A DNA stretch of 64,000 bases, taken from NCBI RefSeq assembly GCF_900637395.1, contig NZ_LR134372.1, positions 1,054,001 to 1,118,000 on the forward strand. The letters are read 5' to 3'. Below are positions 19,545 through 28,224 of the stretch, piece by piece; position 1 is the stretch's first letter, and each line of letters begins with the position of its first letter. The stretch is from Campylobacter upsaliensis. Lineage in GTDB: Bacteria > Campylobacterota > Campylobacteria > Campylobacterales > Campylobacteraceae. The notes beneath the pieces are model-generated. The model was not told the DNA's origin and did not search any database. It was given only the letters and a program-made list of their open reading frames with translations. Made by a program: the position numbers and the translations under genes.

Positions 19545-19634
19545 TGGCGGACAGAGAGGGATTTGAACCCTCGAGACCCGTTAAGATCTGCACCCTTAGC
19601 AGGGGTGTGGTTTCAGCCACTCACCCATCTGTCC
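19545..19634 (-). tRNA. tRNA-Ser (anticodon GCU)
   Basis: Minus strand begins GGACAGA and ends TCTGTCC-G-CCA, forming a 7-bp acceptor stem with encoded CCA. The anticodon loop CTGCTAA sits in a CCCT/AGGG stem, a long variable arm (CAGATCTTAACGGGTCT region) marks a class II tRNA, and GGTTCAAATCC is the T arm. Anticodon GCU reads AGC/AGU serine codons. Confidence 0.95.
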
Positions 19635-19650
19635 GTAAAAAGAAAGTGTG

Positions 19651-19656
19651 ATTATA
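19651..19656 (-). promoter_or_regulatory. -10 element for tRNA-Ser
   Basis: TATAAT on the minus strand, 17 bases before the tRNA 5' end, consistent with transcription starting about 10 bases upstream of the mature tRNA. Confidence 0.6.
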
Positions 19657-19692
19657 ATAAAATTTAAATAATACTCAGCTTAAAGCCGAGCA

Positions 19693-20265
19693 TTATAAAC
19701 TTAAATAAGCTAAAAGTATCGTTACTAAAAGCCCGATAGCAAAAGTCGTAAGCTGTTTAGCCCTATCCTTTTTACTTGCAAAAAATGTTATCATAAGCCC
19801 AGAAAGATAAAGTAAAAATAGCACCACCCCAAAGCCCACAGAAAGCACGGAAAAATACCACGCCGCTTTATCTTTATGCAGCATTATCATATCTCCTAAA
19901 ATGCTTCTAGTTTTAAGCGTAATCTCATAATGATTTGCCACAGGTTTCATTTCTACACTATAATGCGTCCCTCCCATTAACATCACATTAGCCGAATTTC
20001 CATTACCTTTACCCTTACCAATGCGAAGTTCGGTATTACTTGGAATTTTTAAATGATTTTCTTTTAAAAATTCTAAAAGCGTCTCGCGTTCCTTACCCGC
20101 CTCTATATTTTTTTGCAAAATATAATTTTGCGTTTTAAGTCCCACATCTTGATTGAAACCAAAAATATAAGCCATACCAGTAAAAGCAAAAAGCACAGCA
20201 CAGGGTAAGAAAAAAAGACTAGTGTAAATGTGAATTTGCCTAAAAAGCTTATTTTTGTTAATCAT
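19693..20265 (-). CDS. PepSY-associated membrane protein
   Basis: 190 residues: N-terminal membrane helix (about 10-35, IHIYTSLFFLPCAVLFAFTGMAYIFGF) preceded by FRQIHIYTS, a periplasmic PepSY-like alpha/beta region (about 40-130), and two C-terminal helices (about 137-190) separated by a short basic loop (ASKKDRAK). The pattern matches small PepSY-TM proteins that often accompany iron uptake or ferric reductases. Substrate unknown. It has its own promoter (TATAAT 20292-20297 minus) and AAGGAG site, so it is separate from nrfHA. Confidence 0.6.
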   Translation of the reverse strand: MINKNKLFRQIHIYTSLFFLPCAVLFAFTGMAYIFGFNQDVGLKTQNYILQKNIEAGKERETLLEFLKENHLKIPSNTELRIGKGKGNGNSANVMLMGGTHYSVEMKPVANHYEITLKTRSILGDMIMLHKDKAAWYFSVLSVGFGVVLFLLYLSGLMITFFASKKDRAKQLTTFAIGLLVTILLAYLSL

Positions 20266-20291
20266 ATTTCACTCCTTGAAAGATTTAGCGT

Positions 20292-20297
20292 ATTATA
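20292..20297 (-). promoter_or_regulatory. -10 element for the PepSY-like gene
   Basis: TATAAT on the minus strand 27 bases upstream of the ATG, in AT-rich intergenic DNA after the nrfA terminator. Confidence 0.55.
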
Positions 20298-20330
20298 AAT
20301 ATAATCTGTGAAGTGAAAGTGAAATGAAGA

Positions 20331-20352
20331 TAAGCCCGACTTTGCGGGCTTA
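20331..20352 (-). terminator. Terminator after nrfA
   Basis: Minus strand TAAGCCCG-CAAAGT-CGGGCTTA, an 8-bp GC-rich perfect stem starting right after the nrfA stop and followed by TCTTCATTTC. The T run is modest. Confidence 0.65.
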
Positions 20353-20354
20353 AA

Positions 20355-22178
20355 TTATTGCTTATCAATGACTTGATGATTGTAAGGCTTGAGATTTTTA
20401 TCCCTTTCGATTAGGGCATTTGATGGGCTACCATTGACATTATCGTGCTTATAATAGCGTTCTCCCTCCTTATGTCCGTTAAGCTCGACTTTGTAGCGTA
20501 TCTCGCCCGGATTTAGCTTTTGCATATCTTCAAAGCCTAAATTTGAGGTTTTAAAATCTGCTATGCCATTTGCGTTAGCGATTTCTACAAGCTTAGTTTG
20601 ACCCATTCTAGCCATATCCACAGCTTGTAAAAGCATTCTAGAACTTTCTCTTGGATTATGAAAGCCTGTTGAATTTTCCGCACCGATGAAATCAGCTCTC
20701 ATTTGTGCTTTTCTATGAAGCTCTAAAACTTCATTTAACTCTTCATTAATCTTCTTCACATCTGCCTTACCTTCGCTTTGATAAGATTCTAAAGCACCAA
20801 GTGCATCACGCATTGTTTTAATGTCTGTGATAAGACTAACGATTGCATATTCTGCTGTTCTTAGATTATGTGCGGTTGAGTTTTGAATATCTTTAATTTG
20901 AGCTTTAAGATAATCCTCACTTTGATTATGACAAGTTTTACAAGCAGCGTTAATGTCTGCTAAAGGTGAAGTGATATTATGCTGAGTCATTTTCTTCGCA
21001 CCTTTTCTAATATAAGGCATATGACAATCCGCACAACTTACACCATTTGCCGCATGCACACCACCACTATAAAGCTCACTTTCAGGGTGTTGAATTTTAA
21101 TCATAGGCGCACCGCTGATTTTATGCGCCCAGTCTTTGTCAAAAACTTTACGCACTTTTTCATAATATTCGTCAAACATTTCTATTCTAAATGGCTCACC
21201 TTTTTTCCACTCACTCCAAGGGAAAACAAGCTCTATCCCAGCTACTTCGATTTCGGTAGGCTTGTTACCATCTCTCCAAGTGTCAAATTCATCGTAAGTT
21301 TTTTGTGTGCCGTTCCACCATTTTTTGCTTGTATCATTTGCTATACTTTCGCCCATAACCTTAACTTTTTCGCCTGTTGGTTTGAAATAATACTCCACAT
21401 GGCACTGCGAGCAAACTAAAGTTCTCATTTCTTCTCTAGTCGCTTTCACGCCCTGCTCCGCATCTCTTTCATAACCTCTAGCCACTAAGGCATTGATAGC
21501 GGCTGGGCGTGTAAGTCTTAAGCTCATATTATTTGGAGTATGGCAGTCCGCACAGGTTACGCCCATTCTCTTACCTCCGTGTGGTCCGCTATGCTCTACT
21601 GAGCCTTCTTCATAGCCATTAACCGCTGGGATATTTTTAATCATAGTCCAGTATTTAGTCGAGTTAAACGCTACCCAGTCATCTTTAGCGACATTTTTCA
21701 AAAGCCAAGGAGTCCAACCACTATGGCAATTCATACAGGCTGTTGGCTGTCCGCCAAAACCTGCAAAGCCGTGAGCGTTAAGAAAATCTTTGTTATTTCT
21801 AGCTGTGTCCATTTGATCAACTTGTATCCAAAAATGTCCCCTTTCTTCATTTGCGTCAATAGAAAAGGGATACCCCGCCCAAAGCACAGTAAGCTGCGGA
21901 TAGCGGATAAGTTTAGAATAAGCCAAATTTCCACCAAAATCCGTCTCAAAAGGCTTTTCCTTCTCCACAGTCAAATACATATCTAAATAATCAGGGAAAT
22001 TTTTACCCCACTCATCAAAGGTAGGATTATCATCACTCATCTCCACGAAATTTTTACTGACGATACCTCCTACGCTTTCTTGTTGCTTTTGATTCACATC
22101 ATTATTAAGCCATAACACTCCGCCGATTAAAGCGATAACTACGATTATACCGAAGTATAAAGGACCCTTCTTATTCAT
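20355..22178 (-). CDS. nrfA: Ammonia-forming cytochrome c nitrite reductase
   Basis: Periplasmic pentahaem enzyme reducing nitrite to ammonium with six electrons from menaquinol via NrfH; also detoxifies NO. 607 residues with an N-terminal signal/anchor (about 5-25) and five haem motifs: CMNCH 148-152, CADCH 209-213, CSQCH 256-260, CADCH 382-386, CKTCH 413-417. The first, which normally is CXXCK and supplies the lysine ligand of the catalytic haem, is CXXCH here. At 607 residues it is longer than the roughly 480-510 of enteric NrfA. AGGAGG precedes the ATG. Confidence 0.95.
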   Translation of the reverse strand: MNKKGPLYFGIIVVIALIGGVLWLNNDVNQKQQESVGGIVSKNFVEMSDDNPTFDEWGKNFPDYLDMYLTVEKEKPFETDFGGNLAYSKLIRYPQLTVLWAGYPFSIDANEERGHFWIQVDQMDTARNNKDFLNAHGFAGFGGQPTACMNCHSGWTPWLLKNVAKDDWVAFNSTKYWTMIKNIPAVNGYEEGSVEHSGPHGGKRMGVTCADCHTPNNMSLRLTRPAAINALVARGYERDAEQGVKATREEMRTLVCSQCHVEYYFKPTGEKVKVMGESIANDTSKKWWNGTQKTYDEFDTWRDGNKPTEIEVAGIELVFPWSEWKKGEPFRIEMFDEYYEKVRKVFDKDWAHKISGAPMIKIQHPESELYSGGVHAANGVSCADCHMPYIRKGAKKMTQHNITSPLADINAACKTCHNQSEDYLKAQIKDIQNSTAHNLRTAEYAIVSLITDIKTMRDALGALESYQSEGKADVKKINEELNEVLELHRKAQMRADFIGAENSTGFHNPRESSRMLLQAVDMARMGQTKLVEIANANGIADFKTSNLGFEDMQKLNPGEIRYKVELNGHKEGERYYKHDNVNGSPSNALIERDKNLKPYNHQVIDKQ

Positions 22179-22192
22179 TAAAACCTCCTAAT

Positions 22193-22693
22193 TTAAAATC
22201 CGCGTTTATGACCGACACCACTATGGCACGATACACAGCTTAAAGAATTATCTTTATGTGGGTTACTTGTCGCATTGATAGCTGCCCCAGCGTAATCACC
22301 GTGGCAACGAATGCAATTATCCTGCACCATTTCTTTACTTTTTTGTGTCGCACTCAAATTTGTCGGCAACTCATCAAGCTTAAAGGTAAAAGCGTAAGCG
22401 TGAGATAAGCCACTCTCAGCCTTTGCAACCCATTTTTTAACACCTTGATGTGGCAAATGACAATCCACACAACTAGCTCTTGGCTCTCCTTTGACCTTTT
22501 TAGAATGAGAAGCCGCCAAATAGTCGTTATAAACCTCATTCATAATATGGCAATTATTACAAGACTCGCTAGCATTACTAAAATAAGAAATGCCCTTTGC
22601 ATTATAAAAGGTATAAAAACCCACAGCAAACAAAGCAAAAAGCAAGAGTAAAAAAATGCCAAAAAGATTCGTAAAAGCTCTTTTTTGCCCCAA
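22193..22693 (-). CDS. nrfH: NrfH quinol dehydrogenase, tetrahaem cytochrome c
   Basis: NapC/NirT-family membrane-anchored cytochrome that passes electrons from menaquinol to NrfA. 166 residues with one N-terminal membrane helix (about 10-30) and four haem motifs: CNNCH 45-49, CVDCH 75-79, CIRCH 127-131, CVSCH 153-157. Start is TTG 22693 with a strong AAGGAGG site; no ATG is available upstream of the membrane helix. A perfect extended -10 and a palindrome lie upstream. nrfA follows after 14 bases. Confidence 0.93.
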   Translation of the reverse strand: MGQKRAFTNLFGIFLLLLFALFAVGFYTFYNAKGISYFSNASESCNNCHIMNEVYNDYLAASHSKKVKGEPRASCVDCHLPHQGVKKWVAKAESGLSHAYAFTFKLDELPTNLSATQKSKEMVQDNCIRCHGDYAGAAINATSNPHKDNSLSCVSCHSGVGHKRGF

Positions 22694-22703
22694 AATCCCC
22701 TCC

Positions 22704-22721
22704 TTGTAAAATAATTTACAA
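22704..22721. promoter_or_regulatory. 18-bp palindrome between the nrfH promoter and start, candidate operator
   Basis: TTGTAAA-ATAA-TTTACAA, a perfect 7-4-7 inverted repeat. It lies 12 bases downstream of the -10 box, overlapping the early transcribed region and about 11 bases ahead of the TTG. Position suits a repressor; the dyad spacing is like Crp/Fnr-family sites. It could also fold as a weak RNA hairpin. Confidence 0.55.
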
Positions 22722-22733
22722 TCGTAATGGAAA

Positions 22734-22742
22734 ATTATAACA
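22734..22742 (-). promoter_or_regulatory. Extended -10 promoter for nrfHA
   Basis: TGTTATAAT on the minus strand (TATAAT 22734-22739, TG at 22741-22742), about 41 bases upstream of the nrfH start. Confidence 0.75.
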
Positions 22743-22837
22743 AGAAATATTTAATTTTTATTTAAGGATAAAATAAGTCTTTAATATACATTTATATTAA
22801 TATAACTTGCGGCATTATAGTTATTTGAAGACAAAAA

Positions 22838-22859
22838 ATTATGAAATTTTATTCATAAT
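22838..22859. repeat. 8-bp inverted repeat, unexplained
   Basis: ATTATGAA, 6-base loop, TTCATAAT, in the 258-base gene-free stretch between nrfH and the atoE remnant. Could be an operator or part of the termination region; I see no coding sequence here. Confidence 0.35.
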
Positions 22860-22896
22860 TTATTTAATTTTAAATCGTTTTAAAATAATTTATCAT

Positions 22897-22925
22897 AAAA
22901 CCTCGCTCTATCAATAAAAGCGAGG
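22897..22925 (-). terminator. Terminator after the atoE remnant
   Basis: Minus strand CCTCGCT, 11-base loop, AGCGAGG, then TTTTATG. It lies 26 bases after the atoE stop and is GC-rich in AT-rich surroundings, typical of a rho-independent terminator still in place behind the decayed operon. Confidence 0.65.
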
Positions 22926-22951
22926 CTTAAAATCTTAAATTAAGCTATTAA

Positions 22952-24060
22952 TTAAACCAAAAATAAAAATTCAAGACTAATCACCAAACCCGTAAATAAA
23001 AGCGTGATGACACAATAGCCCATAATATCTTTTGCACCAAGCCCTGCGATAGCAAGTGCTGGTAAAGCCCAAAATGGCTGTATCATATTTGTCCAAGCGT
23101 CCCCCCAAGCTCTAGTCATAGAAGTTACCGCAGGACTTATCCCAAGCTCTAGTCCGACAGGTATCATAATACAGCCCACTGCCCTCCACCTGATGGCACA
23201 AAGATATTTACAAAACCTGCACTCCAAAAAGCAAAAAGAGCGAAAGTGTTAGAATTTGAAATGCTAATAAAAAATTGCGATAGCACACTTGCAAGGCTAT
23301 GTTCCCCACCAGCGACCATCATACCGATAATCCCCGCCGCATTTTTTGCGGCTATGTTAATGGCTTTAATATATAAAACAGGCTTTTTGTGAAGTAAAAT
23401 TTCCAAAAATAAAAAAATCATATTTAAAACATTTAAATTTAAATCTCCACCCTTTATAAAATGTGAGATAATATAAATAAAACCCATAATGGAAATTAAA
23501 AAAACTCACCAAAAAACTATTCTCAAGCCAAACGGCTAAACTTTTATTTTGACTATAATTAATGACTTCTAAATCTTTATTTTCCCGCTCTAAAATCTTT
23601 TTATCAATCTCTAAAGTATTTTCTTTAGTAGGGTGGATAGAAGCAAGTAAAAAAGGCAAATACACTACAATAATAGTAAGATTAAAACTTGAAAATATAG
23701 TCATAGAGCTAGGTATGCTCTGGCTTAAAATTCCAGCCGTGCTTTTCGCTAAAGCTTCACCTCCGCTTGAGAGAGTCAAAGGTATAGAGCCTGAAAGTCC
23801 TGTGTGCCACACTATAAAGCCAGAATAAGCCGCTGCTATAAGCAAACGATAATCCACACCTTTATAACCTTTTTTGCAATTTCTTTTGCAAAAATCGCCG
23901 ATATAACCAGCTCAAAACCCCAATTTTGCACGATTTGCAAAGGATCTTGACTTGTAAAACCCCACACAGATAAAAAACAAAAAGGGTTAAAATTGCCACC
24001 AAAACAAAAGAATCTGGAAGCCATATTAACACAAATTTGCGTAAAAGCTCTTAACATCAA
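22952..24060 (-). pseudogene. atoE: Short-chain fatty acid transporter AtoE, decayed
   Basis: Homology to AtoE-type transporters is spread over at least four reading frames. Fragments in order: N-terminus MLRAFTQICVNMASR near 24060; DYRLLIAAAYSGFIVWHTGLSGSIPLTL from about 23855; MVAGGEHSLASVLSQFF and FVNIFVPSGGGQWAV to about 23190; then IMIPVGLELGISPAVTSMTRAWGDAW to the stop at 22952. Frame changes lie near 24010-23870, 23490 and 23175. In H. pylori atoE follows thiolase, scoA and scoB in the same order. No functional product is expected. Confidence 0.85.
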
Positions 24061-24672
24061 GCACCTCCAAATCTCACTTTAAATTCTGCTTCCGTTTTAG
24101 CTTTAATATCTTCTAAGCTAACTCCTTGCATTAATTCCACCAAAAACATTTCACTACTTTCAAATTCAAAAACTCCAAGCTCGGTAATGAGCTTATGAAC
24201 CACTGCTTTTCCCATTAGCGGTAGGGTGCATTCTTTTTTAAGCTTAGTTTCTCCGTGTTTATTTGTATGTTCCATTACCACTATGATTTTTTTGCACCGC
24301 CATAGCACCCCCTATACCTTTAACGAGCTTACCGGGTATCATATAATTAGCCAAATCGCCATTTTGAGAAACCTCCATCCCTCCTAAAATAGCTAAATCA
24401 ATATGTCCACCGCAAAGCTCTCGGCACTATCAAAAAAGCTAGCCCCTTTAACTGCTATAACCGTTTCTTTGCCTGCATTGATTAAATCCGCATCCACTTG
24501 CTCTTTTGTAGGATACGCACCTATATCCAAAAGTCCATTTTCAGACTGCAAAAAGACCTTTAGATTGAGTTTTTCTATCTCATATTAGGGTTGAGATACC
24601 TATGCCAAGGTTAATATACATTTCATTTTGAATTTCTTTCACCGCTCTTTTAACAATAAGTTCTTTTGACAT
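24057..24672 (-). pseudogene. scoB: 3-oxoacid CoA-transferase subunit B, decayed
   Basis: Starts MSKELIVKRAVKEIQNEMYINLGIGIST at 24672, three bases after the scoA stop, then hits TGA. Homology continues in a second frame ([31 protein letters not shown]), loses a few codons before [18 protein letters not shown] near 24410 with another frame change, and shifts again at a 7-base A run near 24287-24293 before the C-terminal 70 residues ([20 protein letters not shown]). At least three disruptions, so it is not repairable by one slippage event. Confidence 0.88.
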
Positions 24673-24674
24673 AA

Positions 24675-25361
24675 TTATCCTTTCGTAATGACTTTTTTTA
24701 TGCGTTTTTCATAATTTTCCCCACAATAGACAAAATAGACATAAATTCCACTCAAATGGACGCTATCAGGCTCGATTTCATCGACAATTTCCTCAACTTC
24801 GACTAGGGTTATTTGACCTGCCATAGCACAAAGTGGATTAAAATTTCTAGCCGTTTTATTAAAGATAAGATTGCCAAATCGATCCGCTTTTTGAGCCTTA
24901 ACTAAGGCAAAATCGCCCCTAATCGCTCTTTCTAAAATATAAGTTTTCCCATCAAATTCCTTATGCTCCTTACCCTCTGCAATCAAAGTGCTAACGCCTG
25001 TTTGCGTGTAAAATCCAGCTATACCGACTCCACCCGCTCGAAGCTGCTCGGCTAATGTGCCTTGCGGTGTGAGAACGACTTCAAGCTCACCATTGATAAA
25101 TTGCTGTTTAAAAGTCTTATTTTCTCCCACATAAGAAGCGATGATTTTTTGTATCTGTCTATTTTGAAGTAAGAGACCTAAGCCAAAATCATCTACGCCA
25201 CAATTATTACTCACTATGGTTAAATTTTTAACCCCAAGTTCTTTAATTTTTGCAATGGCATATTCAGGGATTTTACACAGACCAAATCCTCCAACCAAAA
25301 GCGTTACGCCATCTTTTATATCTTTAAAAGCCTCATTTAAATTTATAATAATTTTATTCAT
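24675..25361 (-). CDS. scoA: 3-oxoacid CoA-transferase subunit A (partner lost)
   Basis: Would transfer CoA from succinyl-CoA to acetoacetate as a heterodimer with ScoB. 228 residues, normal length, with the CoA-transferase I signature [16 protein letters not shown] (about 20-35) and conserved [34 protein letters not shown] and [29 protein letters not shown] blocks. The frame is intact, but its subunit B, thiolase and transporter neighbours are all broken, so it is probably non-functional and en route to decay. Located 3 bases after the thiolase stop. Confidence 0.85.
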   Translation of the reverse strand: MNKIIINLNEAFKDIKDGVTLLVGGFGLCKIPEYAIAKIKELGVKNLTIVSNNCGVDDFGLGLLLQNRQIQKIIASYVGENKTFKQQFINGELEVVLTPQGTLAEQLRAGGVGIAGFYTQTGVSTLIAEGKEHKEFDGKTYILERAIRGDFALVKAQKADRFGNLIFNKTARNFNPLCAMAGQITLVEVEEIVDEIEPDSVHLSGIYVYFVYCGENYEKRIKKVITKG

Positions 25362-25364
25362 TTT

Positions 25365-26510
25365 TTACATTTCTATCTCAAGCACAGCGGAGATTCCTTG
25401 TCCGTCACCCACACACAAAGTCGCCAAGCCTAAATTTTTACCCCTAGCTCTTAAAGCATAAATGAGACTGGTTAATATCCTCGCCCCACTTGCACTTATG
25501 AGATGTCCAAGAGCGATAGCACCACCATTTATATTAACCCTATTTGCATTAGCCTTAAGCGTGGCTAAACTTTGTGCCACAAAAGCTTCATTTGCTTCAA
25601 TTAAATCCATATCATCGATGCTAAAGTGTGTTTTTTCAAGTACCTTTTTCGCCGCAAAAGCCGCACCTATACCCATAATGCTAGGCTCTACACTCACACT
25701 AGCAAAGCCCTTTAAAGTCGCTAAAATGGGTAAATTTAACTCAAGGGCTTTTTCTTTAGAGCTTAATAAAAGCATAGCCGCTCCGTCATTAACACCAGAA
25801 GAGTTACCAGCGGTAACAGTGCCATTTTTATCAAAGGCTGGTTTTAAACGCGATAAGGCTTCCAAACTTGCATCCTTACGCACAAATTCATCTTCACTAA
25901 AGAAAAATTCCCTTTTTTATCTTGAATTTTTAATGGCAAAATTTCTGTTTCAAAAGCTTTATTTTCAATAGCTTTTGCGGCTTTTAATTGAAAATTGAGT
26001 GCAAATTCATCTTGCTCTTCGCGTGAAATTTGCTAAATTTTCTGCCATAATACCCATATGACAATCACTCAAAGTGCACCAAATTCCATCTTTTATCATA
26101 CTATCAACTAAATTTTGATCTCCCATTTTATAGCCGAGTCTAGCATTTTTAAGTAAAAAGGGGTGCTAAAGACATATTTTCAACGCCCCCACATAAAAGC
26201 AAATCCGCCCTATTTAAACTAATCGCATCATAACCAAGCCCTATAGAACCACAAAGCATATTAACAATAAAAGCCGTTTTTTCAACGCTTAAGCCACTAT
26301 TTATCAAGGCTTGTCTTGCGACATTTTGCTCACAGCCAGCTCCTAAAACCTGACCTAAAATAAGCTCATCAATCAAGCTCTTATCAACACCCGCTTCATC
26401 AAGCAAAGATTTAGTTAGCATACTTACAATCTGTTTGTTTTAAGCTACCCAAAAAAAGAACCAATAGCTGTTTTTTTCGCAGCCACCACAACAACTTCTT
26501 GCATTTTCAT
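25365..26510 (-). pseudogene. Acetyl-CoA acetyltransferase (thiolase), decayed
   Basis: Begins MKMQEVVVVAAKKTAIGSFFG at 26510 and stops right after a T7-G3 run; a second frame carries TKSLLDEAGVDKSLIDELILGQVLGAGCEQNVARQAL and the catalytic-cysteine region NMLCGSIGLGYDAI (26421-26149); a third region around 26149-25883 changes frame again; the C-terminal 172 residues (25883-25365) include EANEAFVAQSLA. Even in the open part, key motifs have drifted: GHPIG reads GHLIS and the CxGGG motif reads CVGDG. Frameshifts plus motif loss show relaxed selection. Confidence 0.88.
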
Positions 26511-26596
26511 CTTTTCTTCTTTTTACTAATAAGATTAAAATAGCCTTATTAATAAATATAGGCAAAGAAATATTTTTAAAGAAAATTTAAGGTAAA

Positions 26597-26679
26597 AGTT
26601 ACTTTTAGTAATATTTATTTGTAGAATTTGAGAGTTAATAAAATTTTTAATTCTTAGAAAAAGTTACAAAAAGTAATAT
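26597..26679. promoter_or_regulatory. Pair of TTAC-N5-GTAA palindromes upstream of the thiolase remnant
   Basis: TTACTTTTAGTAA at 26599-26611 and TTACAAAAAGTAA at 26664-26676. Both sit in the shared context AAAGTTAC-N5-GTAATATTT, with centres 65 bases apart (about six helical turns), between the dnaX stop and the thiolase start. This resembles a paired operator. Nothing else was seen in this roughly 190-base gap. Confidence 0.5.
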
Positions 26680-26703
26680 TTTGCAAGATTATAAAATCAA
26701 TTT

Positions 26704-28221
26704 TTACTCCACTTGAGGATCGCCAAAACATTGCCTTAAGGCTTCTTTAGTTTCACCTTGAGAGTCTGCTTTTTTAGCATTTTTACGCAATTCATCAAAT
26801 TGCGAATTTAAATCATTTTCACTAATATTTTGCTTAAGACTTTGCAATTTACTTTCGTCTATAACAACTTCTTTTCTCACTTCTATCTTAGCATTTGTGC
26901 CAAAATTTTCTCTTAGTAATTCTTGAATTAATTTAAAGCCTTGATTTAACAAAGTGCGATTTTGCCCCTGTGCATTAGAGCTAATAATTAAAACCTCGTT
27001 TTCATAAGCTATAAATTTCGTGCTTTTCTTAAAACATTCAGCAAGCTCATAATCTCTATCATAAATTTTTTCAAGCAAAAGCTCATAAGCGTTTTGATTT
27101 GTTTGAGACTTTATCGCCTTTTCTATTTTAATATTTTCTTTTGCTTTACTTTGCTCTAAAGGCTCTTTAATTTGACTTTGAAGATCGCTAATTTGCATAT
27201 CGATTTCCTTAAGATAGCTTGCCTCCATCATCATAAAAGCCATCACGCAAAGCGTAAATCCATCATCGTCACAAAGCAAATTCTTAGCTCTTGAAAGTAT
27301 CCTAAAAAATCTTTCGTAAATCAGAGTTGAAAATTCCTCGCTTCTTGCAAAAAAACTTTCTTTGAGATAAAAAAGCATTTCATCTATCACACTACTTGCT
27401 TCATAATCTTGAAGCTCTTCTAAAAATTCAAACACCCTTTCTCTGTCTTTATGTAAAATAGCGTGGTAAAATTCCTTAATTTTGGACGGGTCTAAAAAGC
27501 CTAGCATCTCTGTAATTTTAGCAGTGCTAATATGATTTTCACTAAAAATAATGGCTTGGTCTAAAAGCGTAAGAGTATCGCGTAAAGAGCCACTTCCACT
27601 TCTTGCTATAAATTTTAAAGCCTCTTCTTCAAATTTCACACCTTCTTTATTTAAGATATCTTTAAGATGTGTCAAAATTTCACTTTGAGCAATTTGCTTA
27701 AAGCGAAAATGTTGAGTTCGCGAAAGAACGGTCGCTGGAAGCTTTAAGGGGTCGGTCGTAGCAAGTATAAATTTCACATAGCTTGGTGGCTCTTCAAGGG
27801 TCTTAAGCAGGGCATTTGCTGCTTGTGGGGTGAGCATATGCACCTCATCAATGATGAAAATTTTAAAACGCGCCATTGAGGGAGCGTATTTTGTCTGTTC
27901 TATAAGGCTTTGTATATCTTCAAGCCCCCTATTGCTCGCTGCATCCATTTCTATAATGTCGATGTGCTTACCTTCAAGTGCGGCGATACACTGCTTACAA
28001 GTGCCGCAAGGTGTGGCATTTGGTCCTTCATCGCACACAAGGGCACGAGAGAAAATTCTAGCACTTGAAGTTTTCCCGCTACCACGAAGCCCTGAAAAAA
28101 GATAGGCGTGAGCAAGGCGTTTGGAATTTAGGGCGTATCTTAAACTCGCACTAACAGCTTTTTGTCCAATTAATTCATCGAAGGTTTTAGGGCGGTATTT
28201 AATCGCTAAGGCTTGAAGCAT
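26704..28221 (-). CDS. dnaX: DNA polymerase III tau/gamma subunit
   Basis: Clamp-loader ATPase. 505 residues: Walker A FSGLRGSGKTSSARI (about 43-57), zinc module C...CGTCKQC, Walker B FIIDEVHML, sensor 1 ILATTDPLKLPATVLSRTQ, then a longer alpha-helical C-terminal domain. Ends three bases before rho; dnaX and rho are on the same strand, with rho upstream. Confidence 0.95.
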   Translation of the reverse strand: MLQALAIKYRPKTFDELIGQKAVSASLRYALNSKRLAHAYLFSGLRGSGKTSSARIFSRALVCDEGPNATPCGTCKQCIAALEGKHIDIIEMDAASNRGLEDIQSLIEQTKYAPSMARFKIFIIDEVHMLTPQAANALLKTLEEPPSYVKFILATTDPLKLPATVLSRTQHFRFKQIAQSEILTHLKDILNKEGVKFEEEALKFIARSGSGSLRDTLTLLDQAIIFSENHISTAKITEMLGFLDPSKIKEFYHAILHKDRERVFEFLEELQDYEASSVIDEMLFYLKESFFARSEEFSTLIYERFFRILSRAKNLLCDDDGFTLCVMAFMMMEASYLKEIDMQISDLQSQIKEPLEQSKAKENIKIEKAIKSQTNQNAYELLLEKIYDRDYELAECFKKSTKFIAYENEVLIISSNAQGQNRTLLNQGFKLIQELLRENFGTNAKIEVRKEVVIDESKLQSLKQNISENDLNSQFDELRKNAKKADSQGETKEALRQCFGDPQVE

Positions 28222-28224
28222 ATT

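Noticed and set aside
19545-19634. tRNA-Ser as an attachment site with a duplicated 3' end
   Set aside because: I found no second copy of the tRNA 3' sequence near the hsd genes and no integrase gene.
20979-21419. 146-codon plus-strand frame opposite nrfA
   Set aside because: Antisense shadow of a certain pentahaem gene; cysteine/histidine runs come from the reverse of the haem motifs.
22952-24672. Programmed frameshifting in atoE and scoB
   Set aside because: The breaks are several, at different sequences, include lost codons and drifted motifs, and lack a slippery site plus structure; decay explains them better.
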